NCBI GenBank assembly: GCA_024275555.1
Contig: JAJRYW010000085.1
Coordinates: 1 to 13,918 of the forward strand
DNA from: Calditrichota bacterium
GTDB lineage: Bacteria; Calditrichota; Calditrichia; RBG-13-44-9; J075
DNA length: 13,918 bases
Reading direction: 5' to 3'
Position numbers and translations under genes: made by a program. Position 1 is the stretch's first letter. Each line of letters starts with the position of its first letter. The notes beneath the pieces were generated by a model, which searched no databases, was not told the origin of the DNA, and saw only the letters and a program-made list of their open reading frames with translations. Positions 13,842 to 13,918 of this stretch are shown one piece after another.

Positions 13842-13850
13842 AACAAAGTA

Positions 13851-13918
13851 TTACCCAGCCGCGGCTATTTTATCGGTGTGGGGCGAGGCCAAACCCACAA
13901 AGCCCAGATCATCAACTA
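13851..13918 (-). CDS. Possible C-terminal end of an unidentified gene (partial)
   Basis: The minus strand is open from the window edge to TAA at 13853-13851, reading VDDLGFVGLASPHTDKIAAA plus a final G. The GC-rich codons resemble the host genes rather than the insertion sequence. Only 21 residues are visible and the plus strand is also open here, so the assignment is weak and no function can be given. Confidence 0.3.
   Translation of the reverse strand, partial: VDDLGFVGLASPHTDKIAAAG

Noticed and set aside
1..13918. CRISPR arrays, tRNA or rRNA genes
   Set aside because: No regularly spaced direct repeats and no tRNA or rRNA signature sequence were seen on either strand.

Overview
The window looks like a chromosomal segment of a free-living bacterium. 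Host genes are GC-rich and mostly tightly packed, with usable Shine-Dalgarno sites and some TTG starts. AT-rich islands carry mobile DNA. A secreted FG-GAP/ASPIC propeller fused to a histidine kinase, a sigma-54 activator, and a DtxR/Feo iron operon would fit a member of the FCB-like phyla (Bacteroidota/Calditrichota and relatives). No marker gene fixes the taxon, so this is only a suggestion.

Layout. (1) 1-4302, minus strand: a two-component system. A large sensor kinase has a signal peptide, a seven-repeat propeller, an ASPIC/UnbV domain, three membrane segments, GAF, HisKA and HATPase domains. It is followed 25 bases later by an NtrC-type response regulator that runs off the left edge. (2) 4381-5634: a decayed accessory island. 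A RelE-type toxin gene is split by a ~198-base MITE-like element with perfect 33-base inverted repeats and a near-identical 8-9-base target duplication. Its Phd-type antitoxin has lost its ATG. Several hairpins of unknown role lie next to it. (3) 5635-5880: a small orphan gene with its own palindrome-bearing promoter region. (4) 6191-10193, minus strand: a four-gene ferrous iron operon: a soluble DtxR/MntR-type regulator, a membrane-anchored DtxR protein carrying two FeoA-like domains, a separate FeoB GTPase, and a separate FeoB membrane permease. The last three genes are joined by two 4-base ATGA overlaps. A DtxR-type operator lies just upstream. (5) 10290-12352, plus strand: a promoter, NAD kinase and an overlapping membrane glycosyltransferase. 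(6) 12554-13841: a complete AT-rich ISL3-family insertion sequence with matching terminal repeats. (7) 13842-13918: a short edge fragment, perhaps the end of another gene.

How the genes work together. The Feo operon reads as a self-contained iron module. The soluble regulator should sense Fe(II) or Mn(II) and repress through the palindromes at 10195-10222. The split FeoB would import Fe(II), with its G protein recruited to the permease. The membrane-anchored DtxR-FeoA-FeoA protein could tie transporter activity at the membrane to regulation. The two-component pair would pass an extracellular or periplasmic signal to sigma-54 promoters whose location is not visible here. The strongest candidates for something unusual are the membrane-tethered DtxR-FeoA-FeoA protein with split FeoB, the CRTAC1-like propeller kinase, and the dated decay path of the toxin-antitoxin locus.
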